Positions 7,773-16,801 of a stretch of 64,000 nucleotides of DNA are shown here, piece by piece (the first letter of the stretch is position 1; every line of letters starts with the position of its first letter). The stretch covers positions 434,001-498,000 of the forward strand of contig CAWIOS010000015.1 in the NCBI GenBank assembly GCA_963837815.1, written 5' to 3'. The notes under the pieces were generated by a model, which ran no database searches, was not told the origin of the DNA, and saw only the letters and a program-made list of their open reading frames with translations. This stretch comes from Fen-1273 sp963837815 (GTDB lineage: Bacteria; Bacteroidota; Ignavibacteria; UBA10030; UBA6906). Both the position numbers and the translations under genes were made by a program.

Positions 7773-9272
7773 TCATTCGTTTACGACAGGTTCCTTCGTT
7801 GCGTGAAGCCCCCGCATCCCCTTCCAGCTCATGAGCCCGAGTATGAACCCCCGTTCGGCGGTGTCGAACGTCCGGAATGCGAAGAGGAGGGAGGAATAGA
7901 CCGCGAATGCTGCCGCGCCTGCGGCGACCCACGGGATCCCCGCCGCCGCGCAGAAGAACAGCACCCCCCCCATCACCGTCCCGGCCGCCATGCTTTTTCC
8001 TATCGTGATCCATCGGAAGCCCTTGAACATCCCCGGCGGGAGAAGCCGGAGTGCCGCGAGCATGATGAGGAACTCTGTGACTCCCGTCGCGGCCGCGGCG
8101 CCGATGGCGCCGTTCCCATACGCATTCTGGGAGAACGGGATCAGCATGAGATTCAACCCGATATTGAACGGGATGGCGAGAAGCGAGACGTACACGAGCG
8201 GTTTCTGCCGGTCGACAGAGAGGAGCGTGGTCCCGAGTACCATGTCCACGTAGAGAAAGAGAACCCCCGCGAGGAGTATCTGGAAGAGTATCACTGACGG
8301 CGCGAACGCCGTCAGCCCGTAAAATATCCCGATCAGCGGCCGGGCAAATGCAATCGCGGCGATCGAGACGGGGATGCCGATGAGTATGACGATTTCGAGA
8401 CTCTTCTGTGTCGTGCGCCGGTGGACGTCCCCATCCCCTTTCCAGAGCCGGGAGAGAACCGGGTACACGGCGGTTGTCAGTATGTACGGGAAATTGAAGC
8501 TGTCAAACAGCCGGTAGGCGCCGCCGTACCAGCCGACGACCTCCTCCGGCGCCATCTTCGAAAGCATGACCGTATCGATCCTGTAGTAGATGACACCGAA
8601 TATGCTGAAGAGAAAGTACGGCATGCCGTCCTTGATCTGCCGGAATGCGTTCTTCCAGTTCACGCGCGGGAGCTTTGTCACGAGCCGCCGCGAGTATCCC
8701 GTCATGATGGCGACGTCGAGAACGACCCCCAGCACGATGACCGTTGCCACGGTGATCGCCCTTCCGCCGAGCATGATCGCCGCGATCGCTGCGATGCTCA
8801 CGAGCACTTTCTCCGCGATCGCGCCGATCGACGTGTATCCCATCGCTTCACGTCCCTGGAAGCACGCGTAGATGCTCGAATAGGCGCCCGCCGCGTAGAG
8901 TCCCATCCCGTTGACGACGAGGAGTATCTGCACCTCTGCGGGGTACCCCATGAGAACGCCGAAGAGTATCATCGTTCCCATCGAGACCGTCGCAAGAATC
9001 GACCTGAGCGCCCATGCGTCGACGAGTATCTGTCCCGTCTGCAGCGGCTCCCGCGCCACCTCCTTCGTGATCAGGTAGTTGTTCCCGAAGTTGACGAATA
9101 TCTGGAAGATCCCCGCAATCGACATGGCGAGATACAGCCTGCCGTAGCCGACCGGCCCCAGGTGGCGGGGGACGAAGATGAGGAGGAGGACGCTCGATGC
9201 CGTGGTAATGATGTGCTGAAAGAACATCACCGACGTGTTCCGGGCGACACTTTTTGCCACGTCTTTAAACAT
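7773..9272 (-). CDS. Wzx-type polysaccharide flippase (MOP superfamily)
   Basis: A 499-residue integral membrane protein with many hydrophobic segments in the arrangement of the oligosaccharide flippase/MOP family. The N-terminus MFKDVAKSVARNTSVMFFQ, then FVPRHLGPVGYGRLYLAM and NFGNNYLITKEVA, are characteristic of polysaccharide exporters. I place the start at the ATG at 9272 because the family match begins there and a GGGGAGAG-like ribosome site precedes it. It overlaps the end of the deacetylase-GT4 gene by 8 bp. It should move the undecaprenyl-linked repeat unit across the inner membrane for periplasmic polymerisation. Confidence 0.9.
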   Translation of the reverse strand: MFKDVAKSVARNTSVMFFQHIITTASSVLLLIFVPRHLGPVGYGRLYLAMSIAGIFQIFVNFGNNYLITKEVAREPLQTGQILVDAWALRSILATVSMGTMILFGVLMGYPAEVQILLVVNGMGLYAAGAYSSIYACFQGREAMGYTSIGAIAEKVLVSIAAIAAIMLGGRAITVATVIVLGVVLDVAIMTGYSRRLVTKLPRVNWKNAFRQIKDGMPYFLFSIFGVIYYRIDTVMLSKMAPEEVVGWYGGAYRLFDSFNFPYILTTAVYPVLSRLWKGDGDVHRRTTQKSLEIVILIGIPVSIAAIAFARPLIGIFYGLTAFAPSVILFQILLAGVLFLYVDMVLGTTLLSVDRQKPLVYVSLLAIPFNIGLNLMLIPFSQNAYGNGAIGAAAATGVTEFLIMLAALRLLPPGMFKGFRWITIGKSMAAGTVMGGVLFFCAAAGIPWVAAGAAAFAVYSSLLFAFRTFDTAERGFILGLMSWKGMRGLHATKEPVVNE

Positions 9273-11276
9273 TCGTTTGTTCTCTCTCCCCTGCTGTATG
9301 GACGAGCTGTATCGCTGCGTTTTCCTCCGCCGCCTCCCTGCTCTCCGGCGTCCTGCGCGGGGACGCGGTTCTGTGGCGCAATCGTTCACGGAGCACATCG
9401 TCGATGACGCACCGCACGTCCTTCACCCAGTCGTCAAGGGCGTGAAACTGGAGTATGTGTTCCCTCCCCATTCTTCCCATATTCCGGGCGCGCTCGGGAT
9501 CTGCCCAGAGCGCTCTGATCGCCTCCCGGAGGGCCTGTGAGTCACCCGGGGGAACGAAGAATCCTGTCACGCCCTCCTTGATCACGTCCGTCTGTCCCCT
9601 CACGCGCGAGCAGATGACCGCCTTCCCCATGGCCATCGCCTCGAGTATGCTCGTGGTCCCGTTATCGGTGTCCGTCTCGTGGAGCGGTATGACGACGAAC
9701 CGGGACCTGTCGTACAGCTCCCGCAATGCCGCGAAGCTCTTTCCGCCGGTCGTGACATTCGGCGGGAGCGAAGAGTTCTCCCCGACATCCTTCATCCAGC
9801 GGTCCTGCTTTCCGATGTCGAGCTGCCCCCCCGTCGCGATGTGGCACGGGATCTCCGTCCCGCGCAGGGCCTCGATAAGCGTGGCGTAGTCCCGCATCTC
9901 GCGACCGACGGAACAGATCATGTCCTGCGGGCCGCCCAGCGGACGCCAGAACTTCTCATCGACCGGCCAACGGAGAAGAACGGTCCTCGAGCGTGGTATC
10001 CGGAGCCTCTCCACCGCGAACTTCTGCTGTGCGGAGCTCATGAATATGATCCTGTCGATTGCCGGGTGGACCATCCTCAGGAGGTGCGCCTTCTTCGGTC
10101 GGGAGATCCACGAAAATATCGAGACATGCGGCGTCCGCGCGCCCCCGAACCGGGAGAGCGCGGCAAGGGGAAGTCCGAGCTGCTCGGCCCAGCTCACGAT
10201 GACGTCGTAATGATGCCGGACCGAATATGCCTCAAGAACCTGCGCGAGTACGGTTCCCGTGGCTCTGTACACGGCCCTTCTCCACCGCGGTGCCGATTGG
10301 AGAAATCGTTCGTCGGCCACGTCGGCGTTGAGACTCTCCAGCAGCGGTAGGCCCCGCGGGTGCCGGTCTTCGGCGTCCCTCTCGGCAAACCCGTTCCTGT
10401 CGGGCCAGTTTAACCCGGCCGATACGAGGAGGAGCGTCTTCACCTGGCTGGCGTGGACCGGATTGTTCCTTCCTGTGATGAAGAGTCGCGTCTGTGACCG
10501 GAGCGACCTGTAGGACGGGTACGGACCCAGTACTTTGAGCGCAAACTCCGGGATCCCTGTGGTGTGGTTCACCTCGATCCGCCGTATTTCGAACGGGTCG
10601 GTGGCAAAACCCGCGGGGCCCGACCAGACGCTGCAGGCGTGGCTGTACCCTGCCGCGGCGACCATCTCTTTGAGCGTCGGATTGAGGAGTCCGTACGGAT
10701 ACGCGAACGTCCGCACCGGCGCGTTCAGAGAGATCTCGAGCCGGATGCGCGACCGTGAAATTTCCTCCCATGCCTTCTCCCGGGAAAGTGAGGGAAGGCG
10801 GGGGTGGCTGAGCGAATGGGACCCGATCTCGAATCCCATCTGGTGAAGCTCCAGTATGTCGTTCTCGTCCATGAGGGGTGCGCGCGGAATGTCGAGCCGC
10901 GCGTCCCACAGGTTCGTATGGAAACCGGGATCGGCGAGGACGAATATGACCGCTCTCATGCCGAATTCCTGCAGAACCGGGACGGCAATCTCGTATGTGT
11001 CCTTGTAGCCGTCGTCAAACGTGAGTATGATCGGCTTCCGGGGGGACTCAGCTCCCCCTCAAGTATCAGCCGGTAATCGGTGAACGTGATCGGCGTGAAT
11101 CCCCAGCGCTCCAGGAGGCCGATCTGCGTGCGGAACGCCCGGGCGGATATGAACTTGAATTCGCGTGTCTCCCGTGCGCCCTCCGGGAGGGCCCTGTGGT
11201 ACAGGAGCACCCGTATCCTTCGCCCTGCTTCGGGGGGTGCGAGCGGCTGCGCCGATGCTGACGGGGAATTTGTCAT
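9265..11276 (-). CDS. polysaccharide deacetylase - GT4 fusion, frameshifted at 11040-11045
   Basis: Two frames join into one protein of about 670 residues. From the ATG at 11276, the first about 78 residues give a deacetylase N-terminus (RIRVLLYHRALPEG). The continuation IILTFDDGYKDTYEIAVPVL lies in the -1 frame, reached at a run of six G (C6 in the message), where one extra C would restore a single frame. The NodB domain has TFDDGY, SHSLSHPRL and TFAYPYG. After it comes a GT4 half with FSWISRPKKAHLL, ICSVGREMRDYATL and EAMAMGKAVICS. It could deacetylate and glycosylate the same polymer or intermediate. The GT4 half is a paralogue of the gene at 22905. The frameshift may be a sequencing deletion, a true mutation, or recoding. 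Confidence 0.82.
11040..11045 (-). other. frameshift site in deacetylase-GT4 gene (G6/C6 run)
   Basis: On the coding strand the reading AGT CCC CCC GGA loses homology, whereas CCC CGG AAG CCG ATC ATA continues the NodB domain into TFDDGY. One extra C would fuse the frames exactly. This is seen in the sequence; its cause is unknown. Confidence 0.8.
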
Positions 11277-11286
11277 CGTGCGCCCC

Positions 11287-12540
11287 TCATGCTCTCACCG
11301 TGTCGATTGCGTGTGTGCCGTCTCTCTCCTGACCCTCTTCCCCGTTCCGCCCCTCGATCCAGTCGTACACTTCTCCGAGTTTCCTCCCGACGGTGGACCA
11401 GTCGTACTCGGCAAGGACGAGCTCCCGTCCCCTCTGTACCATCTTCCTGCACAGATCCTGGTCGCGCATCAGCTCGACGACCGAAGAGGCAAAACGCTCC
11501 GGGTCGTCGGCGATGAGCGCGGTCTCCCGGTCCCCCACGCCGATCCCCTCGCACCCGACGGATGTCGTGACGACCGGCTTTTCCATTGCCATCGCTTCCA
11601 GGACCTTCAGCCGCGTCCCTCCTCCCATCCGGAGCGGAACGATATATACCGCCGCGCGGTGCACGTGGGGCCTCACGTCCGGGACGTACCCGGTGATTTC
11701 GACGTTTGCCGACGCCATTCCCTCGAGCTGTTTTGAAGGTCCTCCGCCGACAAACGAGACGCGCGCGTCGGGTATCTCCTTCAGTATTAGCGGGAAGATT
11801 TCTTTCAGGAAGTAGATCATGGCGTCCGCGTTGGGGAAATAGTTCATCGCCCCGGTGAAGACGAGTGAGTGGGGTTCCACGGGGGCCGAAGAGGGGGAGA
11901 AGAACGAGGAGTCGACGCCGTTCGGGATTACGAACTTCGGCATTTGCGGGAGATCTGCGTCGATGAGCAACCGGTCCCGTGCGGACGTCACGAGTATCGC
12001 GTCCTGCCCCGCGTAGACGCCGGATTCTTCCCTCCGGAGTTTTCTGTACTCCCGGGCATAGTACACGCGGCGGAGCACAGACGTCGTTGCGCGGGCCATT
12101 CGCCGGACATTGTCGTACTCGACGTTCTGGACGTCCAGTATCCGCGGCACACCGGGGAGGTCGATGCGAAAGAGCCCGGTCGGATGGTTCTCGAGCTGGA
12201 CGAGATCGAACGTGTCCTCCGAGACGACGGCGTCGATCATCGCCTGCATTTGCGCCGAATGGAATGCGTGCGTTGTCGCGCTCCCCGACTGGACGAGCGA
12301 GCGGACCTGCGCCACGCGCTTGTGCAGCCCGGAGATCCTCAGCGGCTTCTCGACCGTGTGCACCCCCCTGAGCCGCCCGCCGAACGCTTCCCGGACGTCG
12401 TCCCCCTCGCGCGGCGTGCCGTACATGATGACGGTAACGTCGTGACGGTGGACCATCTCCTTGAGGAGATGGAATATCCTGAGTGCGCCCCCGAAGTGGG
12501 GCGGACAGGGGGAATAGGGGAGTATGTTGAGTATGTGCAC
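11287..12540 (-). CDS. family 4 glycosyltransferase
   Basis: A 417-residue GT-B enzyme. The N-terminal half opens MHILNILPYSPCPPHFGGAL and includes LDVQNVEYDNVRRMA. The donor half has FVIPNGVDSSFFSP, LVFTGAMNYFPNADA and VPLRMGGGTRLKVLEAMAM, the last covering the sugar-nucleotide site with its EAMAM glutamate. The pattern resembles the sugar transferases of EPS loci that share a PHFGG N-terminal glycine loop. It is a cytoplasmic, membrane-peripheral enzyme of repeat-unit assembly. Spacing is 15 bp from the Wzy-like gene and 10 bp to the deacetylase-GT4 gene. Confidence 0.9.
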   Translation of the reverse strand: MHILNILPYSPCPPHFGGALRIFHLLKEMVHRHDVTVIMYGTPREGDDVREAFGGRLRGVHTVEKPLRISGLHKRVAQVRSLVQSGSATTHAFHSAQMQAMIDAVVSEDTFDLVQLENHPTGLFRIDLPGVPRILDVQNVEYDNVRRMARATTSVLRRVYYAREYRKLRREESGVYAGQDAILVTSARDRLLIDADLPQMPKFVIPNGVDSSFFSPSSAPVEPHSLVFTGAMNYFPNADAMIYFLKEIFPLILKEIPDARVSFVGGGPSKQLEGMASANVEITGYVPDVRPHVHRAAVYIVPLRMGGGTRLKVLEAMAMEKPVVTTSVGCEGIGVGDRETALIADDPERFASSVVELMRDQDLCRKMVQRGRELVLAEYDWSTVGRKLGEVYDWIEGRNGEEGQERDGTHAIDTVRA

Positions 12541-12555
12541 GTTCGAATGCTCCGT

Positions 12556-14118
12556 CTACAGGGATGGTTGTGCGATGGCCTGATCGAGAAGCGCGGGATT
12601 GTCCCGCGTAAGGTTCTGTATGCTTGCGATCAGTCCGAGGAGTGTCCCGAAATAGATCGTGTTCCGGTACCAGACAAAATGAAGGTCGTAGAACGCGGCG
12701 GTCACGAGGATGATGACCGAAACCACACTGAGCGACACGACCGACCTCAGATATGGATCCTTCAGCCGTGTGAGAAGCGAAGCGCCCGTGAACGCCAGGC
12801 TGTTCATGAACACCCAGAAGAGCAGGAACCCGGCCGCCCCCCCCTTGACGACAAGCCAGAGAACGCTGTTGTGCGCCTCGTAGTCGCGGAGAGCAAAGTT
12901 CAGGGGGACGAGGTAAAGCGGCTGTTCGTATTTCGTCCCGAATCCGATCCCGATCGCCGTGTTGTGACGGATCGTCATCGCCAGGTCGTAGTTCTCGATC
13001 TTCCTGTACAGGTTTGACATATAATCCCTGTCGTGGACGACCGTCCCGGCCTCCGCCTCGTCTGTGTCAAACCCCGACTTGATCTGCTGGAGGGGGCCGG
13101 CGATTCCTCCCTGGCTGTTCCAGAACACCGCCGCGTAGACGGCGAAGAGCATGACCACGGGGATGATGTACCGGATGGACCGCTGGAGCTGGCGCCGCGG
13201 CATCAGGAGGAGGTATGCCGCGAGCGACATGAACAGCGACGCGTACGCCGCCCTCCGCTTCCCGACGTAGAATCCGAGGAGGAGCGGAAGGAGGAGCCCG
13301 AGGAGAACACCGCGCTGCCTCCGGTTCCCGCCGTACACTGCGAGTCCGAACAGAAGGTAGAAAAGCGTCATCATCAGTATCGGGTCCTCGTGCGCCTCCA
13401 GCGTCTGGTAGTCTCCCATGCTCCAGCCGTTCCCGGCGAAGAGGGCGATCCCCTCGAACGCCTTGAACGATATCCCCGCGATCGCGACCCAGAAGAACGC
13501 CGTGATCTGTTCCTTCGTCCGTATCACCTGGGGCACGAAGACGTAGACGACGCCCAGGTACATCAGCGCGCGCGCCTCCCAGAGCGCCGGGAGAAAATCC
13601 CCCCCCCGCGCAAAACCGTTCGCGAATGCCGATCCCAGCCAGAGAAACCAGAGGCACGCGGGGAACCAGAGCGGGACGTGCCGCACGTGGTAGTCTTTCT
13701 TCACGCAGACGAGAACGAACCAGACGCTGAATATGAAAAGAAACTGCAGCTCGAAAGGATTGGCGTTCCCCATGTCGAAATACGGAAGGTAGGGGATCTC
13801 CTTCAGGTTCCTGAAGTAGCAGATTGAAGAGGAAAATGTGGGCAGCCCGGGAACGTCGAACTGTCCGAACAGGAGCGTCATCCCGAGAAGAATCAGGAAC
13901 CCGATGTCGACCCGGTAGATCGTCAGGATCACGAAAAGGCTGACGGCAAGGAACGCCCCTGCCGAAAGGAGCGACCCGTTGCTCGAGACGATGACCCCGG
14001 CGAGAACGACGCAGCAGCCGAAGACAAGAAGAGAGAATCTCATGTCCCCGGTGTACCAGCGCTGTTGTGCTGCGCCCCCCCGGTACAGGAGGGCATCCTC
14101 GCCGCCTTCGCGTGTCAT
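12556..14118 (-). CDS. O-antigen ligase/Wzy-like polysaccharide polymerase
   Basis: A 520-residue protein with about ten to twelve hydrophobic segments and a long periplasmic loop between about residues 335 and 420 (FWNSQGGIAGPLQQIKSGFD to NFALRDYEAHNSVLWLV). The loop ends in HNSVLW, resembling the HN-containing motif of O-antigen ligase (Wzy_C) proteins. Polymerase and ligase cannot be told apart by sequence alone. In this operon, beside a chain-length regulator and a flippase, a Wzy polymerase is the more likely role. The ATG at 14118 lacks a clear ribosome site but lies 6 bp after the small gene and may be coupled to it. An internal ATG at 14043, just before the first membrane segment, is an alternative start. 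Confidence 0.8.
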   Translation of the reverse strand: MTREGGEDALLYRGGAAQQRWYTGDMRFSLLVFGCCVVLAGVIVSSNGSLLSAGAFLAVSLFVILTIYRVDIGFLILLGMTLLFGQFDVPGLPTFSSSICYFRNLKEIPYLPYFDMGNANPFELQFLFIFSVWFVLVCVKKDYHVRHVPLWFPACLWFLWLGSAFANGFARGGDFLPALWEARALMYLGVVYVFVPQVIRTKEQITAFFWVAIAGISFKAFEGIALFAGNGWSMGDYQTLEAHEDPILMMTLFYLLFGLAVYGGNRRQRGVLLGLLLPLLLGFYVGKRRAAYASLFMSLAAYLLLMPRRQLQRSIRYIIPVVMLFAVYAAVFWNSQGGIAGPLQQIKSGFDTDEAEAGTVVHDRDYMSNLYRKIENYDLAMTIRHNTAIGIGFGTKYEQPLYLVPLNFALRDYEAHNSVLWLVVKGGAAGFLLFWVFMNSLAFTGASLLTRLKDPYLRSVVSLSVVSVIILVTAAFYDLHFVWYRNTIYFGTLLGLIASIQNLTRDNPALLDQAIAQPSL

Positions 14119-14124
14119 GGGCTG

Positions 14125-14295
14125 CTATTGAATGGGGATTTTGTAGTTGTAGGCGACGTACATGACCGCGGCCACCTGGAGTACGGCGACCGCCGTGATG
14201 AACAGGACGTTCCCGGCGCTGAGGCGGCGCGCATGCTTCCCCGCGAGTATCACCGCTCCGTACAGTGTCACGAGGCTGGCCACGGCGAGCGTCAT
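14125..14295 (-). CDS. 56-residue small membrane protein between CpsD-like and Wzy-like genes
   Basis: An ATG at 14295 overlaps the stop of the CpsD-like gene in ATGA (14292-14295) and the frame runs 56 codons to TAG at 14127-14125, 6 bp before the next gene. The product starts MTLAVASLVTLYGAVILAGK and ends AVLQVAAVMYVAYNYKIPIQ. It has two hydrophobic helices (about 2-18 and 29-50) separated by a basic HARR turn, so both termini would lie on the same side of the membrane with the turn in the cytoplasm. The overlap, tight packing and coherent membrane topology argue for a real gene. I do not recognise a family. A role helping the chain-length or polymerase proteins is only suggested by position. 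Confidence 0.72.
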   Translation of the reverse strand: MTLAVASLVTLYGAVILAGKHARRLSAGNVLFITAVAVLQVAAVMYVAYNYKIPIQ

Positions 14296-15134
14296 TGCTG
14301 TTCGGCCGCCCGGTTGAGGACGAATCCCAGGACCCGGTCTTTCCCCACCCTGTGGGAGATCCGCATCATGTCGGTCTTCGTTGTGGTCCGGGAATCGACG
14401 ACGAAGACAAGCCCGTCCATCTGGCGCGTCAGGTTCACGGGGAGAATCGGGTCCGAAATCGCCGGCATGTCGAATATGATGATCGAGAATCTCTGCTTGA
14501 GCGAGTTCATCACGTGGCGGAACCCGGGGAGGCTCGTCAGGTCCGCCGCGCCGTGCCTGCTTCTCCCGTTCTTCCGTCCGTTCTTTCCCACTTCCATGAC
14601 CCGCGGGTCGCTGATGCCGGAAAACGTGGACGTGATGTTCCCGAGCGTCATCACGGAGAGGTGACGGATCGCCGTGCGGGCGACGTGCACCATGGGTGCG
14701 CCCAGTGCCTCCGCGAGGCCGGGACCGATACCGATCGCAAAGACTGAATGGAGCTTCGGGCTGCGCATGTTCAGATCCACGAGAAGCGTCTCCCGTTCGT
14801 CGCTGAGCGCCATCGACACGGCGAGGTTGGCGGCGACAAGCGTCTTGCCGTCCCCCTGTCGCGTGCTTGTCACCCCGATCACGAAGTTTGAGCCGGCCTC
14901 GTTCCGCGCGAGGAGCGAGGAGTGGAAACTGTTGTACATCGCCGGGAAAACGACCCGCGGATCCGCGGCGAGACTTTCGTCGTTGCGCATGACGACGGAC
15001 TTGGCAGCCCGTACGAGCGCCTGGGTCTGTCCCTCCATCTCCACGTACGAGGAGGAGGTGCCCCGGTTGTCACTGTCTGGTCCTGGCAAGGCGTCGTGCT
15101 CCCGTGTTTGGGTCGATACGTTAAGCGGCGGCAT
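14292..15134 (-). CDS. CpsD/CapB-like tyrosine-kinase family ATPase
   Basis: A 280-residue P-loop ATPase of the MinD/BY-kinase type. It has a Walker A region TSTRQGDGKT (89-98), Walker A' LLVDLNMRSP near 117-126 and Walker B FSIIIFDMPA. Such proteins act with a Wzz/Wzc membrane partner to control polysaccharide chain length. The C-terminus stops at VLNRAAEQQ without the tyrosine cluster that BY-kinases autophosphorylate, so it may act as an ATPase partner or phosphorylate elsewhere. It is split from its membrane activator as in Gram-positive CapA/CapB rather than fused as in Wzc. Its ATG shares one base with the stop of the Wzz gene (TGATG at 15132-15136). Confidence 0.86.
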   Translation of the reverse strand: MPPLNVSTQTREHDALPGPDSDNRGTSSSYVEMEGQTQALVRAAKSVVMRNDESLAADPRVVFPAMYNSFHSSLLARNEAGSNFVIGVTSTRQGDGKTLVAANLAVSMALSDERETLLVDLNMRSPKLHSVFAIGIGPGLAEALGAPMVHVARTAIRHLSVMTLGNITSTFSGISDPRVMEVGKNGRKNGRSRHGAADLTSLPGFRHVMNSLKQRFSIIIFDMPAISDPILPVNLTRQMDGLVFVVDSRTTTKTDMMRISHRVGKDRVLGFVLNRAAEQQ

Positions 15135-16477
15135 CAGGACTCCGATCCTGCGTCCGGGAGAAGGGCGATCACCGGGAGCTGGTACACTTCGAGGTCCCTG
15201 AGCGTGCGCATGCGCGTGTCGAGGAATTCCGCAATGAGTGCGACGCCGATGCCGAGGATGATGCCGAATATCCCTCCCCCGGCGACGATGAGCGTCTGGT
15301 TGGGTTTCGACGGCCGTGCGGGAACCCGGGGAGCCTCCAGTATGACGAACGCATCCTCCGCGGTCTTCCCGAGGTCCTGCGTGATCTTCGCCTGTTCCAG
15401 CTTCGTCTTCATGTCCTCGTACAGCTTCTGGTACAGGTTGTAGTTCGATTTGCTCCCGGCGTCTTCCTGCTGATCGATGGACGTTTTCATCATCTCCTCG
15501 ATCGTTTTCTGGCGGCTGGCGCGAAGCTCTTCCCTCTGTGCGGCAAGGCTTGACTGGTCTGTTTCCACTGCAGTGCGCATCTTGCTCAATATCCCGAGGA
15601 ACTGTCCCTCGGTCTTTTCCACCTCGGGGTAGAGCGGCGTGTATTTCGCCGTCACCTCGTCGTAGTGCTGGGAGACCGCGCGGAGCTCGTCGGAAAACGG
15701 CAGGTCGGTCATCCGGAGATCCGCGAGGGCCCGCCTCCCCTCGTCCGTGTGCAGTCCCTCCGGGAACCGGTCGAGTTTTGTGAGCGCGTCCTGGTCGGCT
15801 TTTAGCTTTTCGTCCGCGTGCTGTATGTGCCTGTCGATGTCTTCGAGCCGGACGTTCAGCTCGCCGCTCCCGTCGGGCTGCTCCCTCATCCGCTGCGTGA
15901 GGAGGCCCACCATCTCCTTCTGTGTGGTTTCGAACTTCGCCTGGTAATCCCGCAGCTTGCGCTCGAAAAACTCGACGGTCTGTGCGTTCCGGCGGGATTC
16001 GCCTTCGACCTGTGTCTCGATGAACGTCTGTGCGAGGCAGGAGACGATCCGCTGCGCCCGGACGGGATCCGTGTCCATGTAGGAAAGCGTGAATGAATCG
16101 GTTCCTTTTCTGGCGGTCTTGATGTTACGCCGCACGTCCTCAACAAGATCGTCGAGCGCGGCGCCCTGCGGGATCCCAATCCCGAGCCCGACGCTGTCGA
16201 TGACCGCCTCGATCGTCTTCCGGCCGTAGAGCACGTCCATGAGCGTCTCGAGGCGGTCGGTCGTGGCAAGCTGCGCCGCGATCTGGTAACTGACGAGCGG
16301 GTTCAGAATCTGGTCCGGCTGGACCCAGATTGTCGTCGTCGATTCATACTGTTTCGGGAGCATTTTCGCGCCGGCGATGCAGAGGATTGTGACGAGTATG
16401 GGGGGGATGATAATGTACTTCTTCCGGCGGCGTATGAACGACGTCAGATCATGGATTGTGAATTGCGATGTATGCAC
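15134..16477 (-). CDS. Wzz/GumC-type chain-length determinant protein
   Basis: A 447-residue polysaccharide co-polymerase, first gene of the leftward operon. The cytoplasmic N-terminus FTIHDLTSFIRRRKKY leads into TM1 (about 22-42). A long periplasmic coiled-coil region follows (about 170-370, for example FFERKLRDYQAKFETTQKEM). The proline-rich PRVPARPSKPN then precedes the glycine-rich TM2 (about 402-424), the hallmark of Wzz proteins. It ends DAGSES without a kinase domain, which is supplied by the next gene. The start is GTG at 16477 with an AGGAG ribosome site 11 nt upstream. A weak sigma-54-like promoter lies upstream at 16534-16549. Confidence 0.9.
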   Translation of the reverse strand: MHTSQFTIHDLTSFIRRRKKYIIIPPILVTILCIAGAKMLPKQYESTTTIWVQPDQILNPLVSYQIAAQLATTDRLETLMDVLYGRKTIEAVIDSVGLGIGIPQGAALDDLVEDVRRNIKTARKGTDSFTLSYMDTDPVRAQRIVSCLAQTFIETQVEGESRRNAQTVEFFERKLRDYQAKFETTQKEMVGLLTQRMREQPDGSGELNVRLEDIDRHIQHADEKLKADQDALTKLDRFPEGLHTDEGRRALADLRMTDLPFSDELRAVSQHYDEVTAKYTPLYPEVEKTEGQFLGILSKMRTAVETDQSSLAAQREELRASRQKTIEEMMKTSIDQQEDAGSKSNYNLYQKLYEDMKTKLEQAKITQDLGKTAEDAFVILEAPRVPARPSKPNQTLIVAGGGIFGIILGIGVALIAEFLDTRMRTLRDLEVYQLPVIALLPDAGSES

Positions 16478-16533
16478 GTCCGTGCGAACTCCTGTCTTGT
16501 TCCACAGATGACGGAACTGCCCGCCCGGTTATA

Positions 16534-16549
16534 TTCAACTAGCATGCCA
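16534..16549 (-). promoter_or_regulatory. possible sigma-54 promoter, leftward EPS operon
   Basis: The reverse strand reads TGGCATGCTAGTTGAA, against the consensus TGGCACGNNNNTTGCW. The GG doublet and the -12 position are exactly ten bases apart, but the -12 GC is GA here, a serious mismatch. A start near 16523 would give a leader of about 46 nt to the GTG at 16477. Confidence 0.35.
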
Positions 16550-16762
16550 CACGCTTTGTCGTGAAGTCGGCGCCACAGGGGGCTTCCTGCTCCCCTTCAC
16601 CGCCGGAGGGTGCCGAAATGTGACACTCCCCGGACCGGTGTGGTTCAAAAGGAAACACATGTCTCCTCGGGTGACGGATTCCTGCGGGGGGTGGTGTCCG
16701 GGTTCGTGTGTGAACTGCCGGTTTCCGGACGGAGCGCGGCAAAATCCAATAGCCCCGGCATG

Positions 16763-16779
16763 TCGGCACGGGAATTGCG
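16763..16779 (+). promoter_or_regulatory. sigma-54-type promoter, rightward EPS operon
   Basis: TCGGCACGGGAATTGCG matches the -24/-12 consensus with intact GGCACG and TTGC and ten bases between GG and GC. Only the first and last consensus positions differ. Initiation is expected near 16790, 12 nt before the ATG at 16802 and 57 nt before the alternative GTG at 16847. Confidence 0.6.
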
Positions 16780-16801
16780 TTCGTGTGGACGGGCTCGACC
16801 C

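Larger units (their letters stand above)
16478..16801. promoter_or_regulatory. divergent control region of the two EPS operons
   Basis: This 324-bp gap separates the leftward and rightward polysaccharide operons. No convincing gene is present; frames that cross it lack homology and ribosome sites. It holds two outward-facing sigma-54-like elements (16534-16549 leftward, 16763-16779 rightward). Any activator site between them would be shared, but I could not identify a clear palindromic enhancer. Confidence 0.6.
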
